Shown: piece by piece, positions 40,174 to 42,588 of the stretch
Layout: each line of letters starts with the position of its first letter
Numbering within the stretch: position 1 is the first letter of the stretch
NCBI GenBank assembly: GCA_016783145.1
Contig: JADHXD010000023.1
Location: 1-42,588 of the forward strand
Source of the DNA: Anaerolineae bacterium
Lineage (GTDB): Bacteria > Chloroflexota > Anaerolineae > JAFGEY01
Reading direction: 5' to 3'
Length of the DNA: 42,588 nt
Position numbers and translations under genes: made by a program
Notes under the pieces: generated by a model
Told to the model about the DNA's origin: nothing
The model's database searches: none
The model's input: only the letters and a program-made list of their open reading frames with translations

Positions 40174-40182
40174 ATTATATCA
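40174..40182 (-). promoter_or_regulatory. Extended -10 promoter for panE-proC
   Basis: Minus strand TGATATAAT: a perfect -10 with an extended TGA. No good -35. It is 25 bp upstream of the TTG start of panE. Confidence 0.6.
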
Positions 40183-40209
40183 GATTTCGCCTTCCAAGCG
40201 AATCTACAC

Positions 40210-40238
40210 TTGACCGCAGGATCGGAATCGGGTATGAT
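40210..40238 (+). promoter_or_regulatory. Sigma-70 promoter for miaA
   Basis: TTGACC at 40210-40215, 17-nt spacer, TATGAT at 40233-40238. The ATG of miaA follows about 20 nt later with GAGGAGA in between, so the leader is very short. Confidence 0.72.
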
Positions 40239-40258
40239 CCGGCGAGGAGAAAACCACG

Positions 40259-41206
40259 ATGCCCCAGCAGGTTCCGCTCATCGTCATCGTCGGCCCGACA
40301 GCAGTAGGCAAGACGTCGCTGGCCTTGCGGCTGGCGGGACCGTTCAGTGGAGAGATCGTTTCCGCCGACTCGCGGCAGATCTACCGCGGGATGGATATCG
40401 GCACCGGGAAACCGACGCCCGCCGATCTGAGCCGGGTCCCTCACCACCTGATCGACATCATCGAACCCGACGACGAATTCACGCTGGCCGACTATCAGGC
40501 GCTGGCGGACGCGGCCATCCAGGACATTGCTTGCCGGGAACGTGTGCCGTTCCTGGTCGGCGGGACGGGACAGTATGTCCGGGCGATCATAGAGGGATGG
40601 CAGATCCCACGCGTGCCGCCTGACCCCATCCTGCGAAGCAGGCTGTACGCCGAGGCGGAGGAAAGCGGCCCACAGGCGCTTTACGACCGTCTGCTGGCAC
40701 GCGATCCGGCAGCCGCGGCGTTCATCGATCCCCGCAACGTGCGCCGGGTGATCCGCGCCCTGGAGGTGTGCGTCAAAACCGGACGTCCCTTCTCTGAGCA
40801 GCGAGGCAAGCGGCCTCCTCCCTACGAGATCCTGCAGATCGGGCTGACGATGGAGCGCGAGGCGCTGTACGAGCGCATCGACCGGCGGATTGACGAGATG
40901 ATCGCCAGGGGACTGGTGGTCGAGGTACAGGGGCTGGTTGCGCGCGGCTACGGTTGGGAATTGCCGGCCATGTCCAGTCTGGGGTACCTGCAGTTCAGAG
41001 AACACCTGGCGGGCGCGATGCCGCTGGAAGACGCCGTCGCCCTGGTCAAGAAGGAGACCCGGCGCTTTGTGCGCCAGCAGTACAATTGGTTCCGGCAGGC
41101 GGATCCGCGCATCCACTGGCTGGACGCGAGCGAACCTCCCTACCCGGCTGCATGCACCCTGATCCGCGATAGTGTTATGAGAGGAACAGGACCGTGTGCT
41201 GCGTAG
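40259..41206 (+). CDS. miaA: tRNA dimethylallyltransferase MiaA
   Basis: This 315-residue enzyme prenylates A37 of tRNAs reading UNN codons. Walker A is G-P-T-A-V-G-K-T-S near residue 12. D-S-R-Q-I-Y-R-G-M-D-I-G-T and V-G-G-T-G-Q-Y-V-R-A-I follow, and R-V-I-R-A-L-E-V and a Q-Q-Y-N-W-F-R stretch close the usual domain. The ATG has GAGGAGA 8 nt upstream. tsaD and miaA are the two A37-modifying genes of this window, though not adjacent. Identification is secure. Confidence 0.95.
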   Translation: MPQQVPLIVIVGPTAVGKTSLALRLAGPFSGEIVSADSRQIYRGMDIGTGKPTPADLSRVPHHLIDIIEPDDEFTLADYQALADAAIQDIACRERVPFLVGGTGQYVRAIIEGWQIPRVPPDPILRSRLYAEAEESGPQALYDRLLARDPAAAAFIDPRNVRRVIRALEVCVKTGRPFSEQRGKRPPPYEILQIGLTMEREALYERIDRRIDEMIARGLVVEVQGLVARGYGWELPAMSSLGYLQFREHLAGAMPLEDAVALVKKETRRFVRQQYNWFRQADPRIHWLDASEPPYPAACTLIRDSVMRGTGPCAA

Positions 41207-41237
41207 CCCCGCGGGGAAAGGAAAGGCGGTTCACTGC

Positions 41238-42588
41238 ATGAAGTCGTGGCGCGCGCTCGCCCTGATGCTGAGCCTGATCGTCGCATCGCTTGCCTTGCGG
41301 AGTGGAGCCCAGGCACAGGAGACGTCTGCCCCGCTCAAAGTGATCCTGCGATCCGGGGACCCAGCCGGGCGGCAGGCCCTGGTCGCGGAGAACTCTCGCC
41401 TGATCAGCGACTATGGCGCGTTCTCGCTCTGGATCACCCCCAAAGGGCGCGCGCCCTCCCGGATGGCTTCCAGCCCCGGGGTAAGCATCCATCCCGAATT
41501 CGACCGTCTCGTGCTTCGAGACGGGACCCTGGATACCCGAGAGCGAGCGGACCGTCCTCCGGCAGGCGCGGGCCAGGGGCACCAGCTCACCCTCGTGCAG
41601 TTTATCGGCCCGGTCCGCGACGAGTGGCTGGACGATCTGGGGTCGACCGGAGCCCAGATCGTCGCCTATGTGCCGTACAACGGGTACCTGATCTGGGCGG
41701 ACGAGGATGCCCGTAACCAGGTGGCACGGCGGGCTGCGGAGCGGATCGAGTACCAGTGGCACGGTGCCTACCGTCCCGAGCATCGCCTGGCGAGTCCCCT
41801 AAAAGGTTTGGCACCGGATCAGGCAGCCGATGTCGTCGTGCAGGTTCTGAACCACCCCGGCGGCGAGCGTACGGTTCAAGAGATCCTGGCAGAGTCCGCG
41901 GAGGTGCTGCGAGCACCCTCCCAGGTGCTGAACGCCATCCACCTTACCGTGCGCGCCCCGGCCGCGCTACTGCACGCCTGGGCAGCCCGGGCAGACGTGC
42001 TGAACGTCGAGCCCTGGGGGGCCCCGCAGATGCTCGACGAACGGCAGGGACAGATTATGGCCGGTCACCTGAACGTCGCGGGCACGCAGCCGGAGGGGCC
42101 AGGCTACCTGGATTGGCTGGAGGGGATCGGCTTTTCCACGGATCCCAACCAGTACCCCATCGTCGATGTGGTCGACGATGGGTTCGACAACGGACAGGCC
42201 AGCGCGCCCTGGCACCCCGATTTTAGGTGGCAGGGCAGTTTTGCCTACCCTTCTCGCGTGGCCTATGCACGCGACAAAACCTCCGACGGCAATCCGCACT
42301 CCGTGGGTGGGCATGGCAGCCTCAACCTCTCCATCGTCGGCGGGTATGCGGACGTGTCCTCCCCCGACTACCAAGATGGGGACGGGTACCACTATGGACT
42401 GGGCATCTCCCCGTACGGCCGTTTGGCCTCGACCAAGGTTTTCAATGACCAGGGAGACTGGGATTACTGGGACTCCTGGAGCGATCTGATCCGGGGCTCC
42501 TACCGGAGAGGCGCACGCATTACCAGTCACAGTTGGGGCCTATCGGTCACAGCGCGCTACACCGCGGATGCCCAGGCGTTCGATGCGC
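41238..42588 (+). CDS. Secreted S8-family (subtilisin-like) serine protease, 3' truncated
   Basis: An open frame begins at ATG 41238 and runs to the end of the window without a stop (450 codons). The N-terminus is a signal peptide (basic M-K-S-W-R, hydrophobic L-M-L-S-L-I-V-A-S-L-A-L, then G-A-Q-A-Q-E). A propeptide-like region of about 270 residues follows. The protease domain then starts: the aspartate block is V-D-V-V-D-D-G-F-D, the histidine block G-G-H-G-S-L-N-L-S-I, and the substrate-site strand is I-T-S-H-S-W-G. The catalytic serine (G-T-S-M/x-A) lies beyond the window. GGAAAGGCGG precedes the start by about 7 nt. It is 31 bp from miaA, with a CCCCGCGGGG palindrome between. Confidence 0.8.
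   Translation, partial: MKSWRALALMLSLIVASLALRSGAQAQETSAPLKVILRSGDPAGRQALVAENSRLISDYGAFSLWITPKGRAPSRMASSPGVSIHPEFDRLVLRDGTLDTRERADRPPAGAGQGHQLTLVQFIGPVRDEWLDDLGSTGAQIVAYVPYNGYLIWADEDARNQVARRAAERIEYQWHGAYRPEHRLASPLKGLAPDQAADVVVQVLNHPGGERTVQEILAESAEVLRAPSQVLNAIHLTVRAPAALLHAWAARADVLNVEPWGAPQMLDERQGQIMAGHLNVAGTQPEGPGYLDWLEGIGFSTDPNQYPIVDVVDDGFDNGQASAPWHPDFRWQGSFAYPSRVAYARDKTSDGNPHSVGGHGSLNLSIVGGYADVSSPDYQDGDGYHYGLGISPYGRLASTKVFNDQGDWDYWDSWSDLIRGSYRRGARITSHSWGLSVTARYTADAQAFDA

Noticed and set aside
1-42588. tRNA, rRNA genes and CRISPR arrays
   Set aside because: No TTCGA-type T-arm with matching stems, no rRNA-like stretch and no regularly spaced repeats with unique spacers were seen.

Overview
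The window is GC-rich bacterial chromosome, with genes packed on both strands and short spacers. No rRNA, tRNA or CRISPR is visible. The gene set points to a Chloroflexota bacterium, probably near Anaerolineae: membrane glycosyltransferases with a C-terminal beta-domain, a 7TM-GAF-HTH regulator, an alpha/alpha-toroid protein coupled to murJ, GTG/TTG starts and arrays of GCTGNNN heptamers. This placement is inferred from gene types and style, not from a marker gene.

Left part (1-15.2 kb): the first codons of a four-helix-bundle (23S-IVS-type) protein on the minus strand, an in-phase 24-unit heptamer array, a TPR protein and a solitary YgiT-type zinc finger. Then a thioredoxin-like/NIF3 pair, an M81 (MlrC-like) metallopeptidase, a ZIP metal transporter, two tandem paralogous zinc-ribbon membrane proteins, an AraD-type aldolase/epimerase, a GT-C membrane glycosyltransferase, a HEAT-repeat protein, and murJ overlapping a toroid-fold protein.

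Centre (15.2-29.9 kb, all minus strand): a long directional cluster, read guaB, purL, a small membrane protein, nadC, nadA, nadB, purQ, purC, purE, purF, purD-purM. It mixes IMP/GMP synthesis with the complete de novo aspartate-to-NAD route (NadB, NadA, NadC). Several enzymes have unusual architecture for a bacterium: a fused PurD-PurM (as in yeast ADE5,7), a class II (metazoan-type) PurE, no purK in the cluster, and a PurL carrying two PurS-like halves beside a separate PurQ. The cluster starts at a consensus sigma-70 promoter followed by a leader of about 290 nt that ends in an intrinsic terminator directly in front of guaB. A second intrinsic terminator lies between purC and purE. Both look like attenuation points.

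Right part (30-42.6 kb): a divergently transcribed NagD-type HAD phosphatase, the PcrA/UvrD helicase, a PH-domain membrane protein, tsaD (with an in-frame palindromic repeat insertion), a GNAT acetyltransferase, the 7TM-GAF-HTH regulator, convergent panE-proC, miaA and a secreted S8 (subtilisin-family) protease cut by the window end. Several palindromic, MITE-like elements are scattered here: a three-way-junction palindrome before pcrA, a 116-bp element after tsaD, and the insertion inside tsaD.
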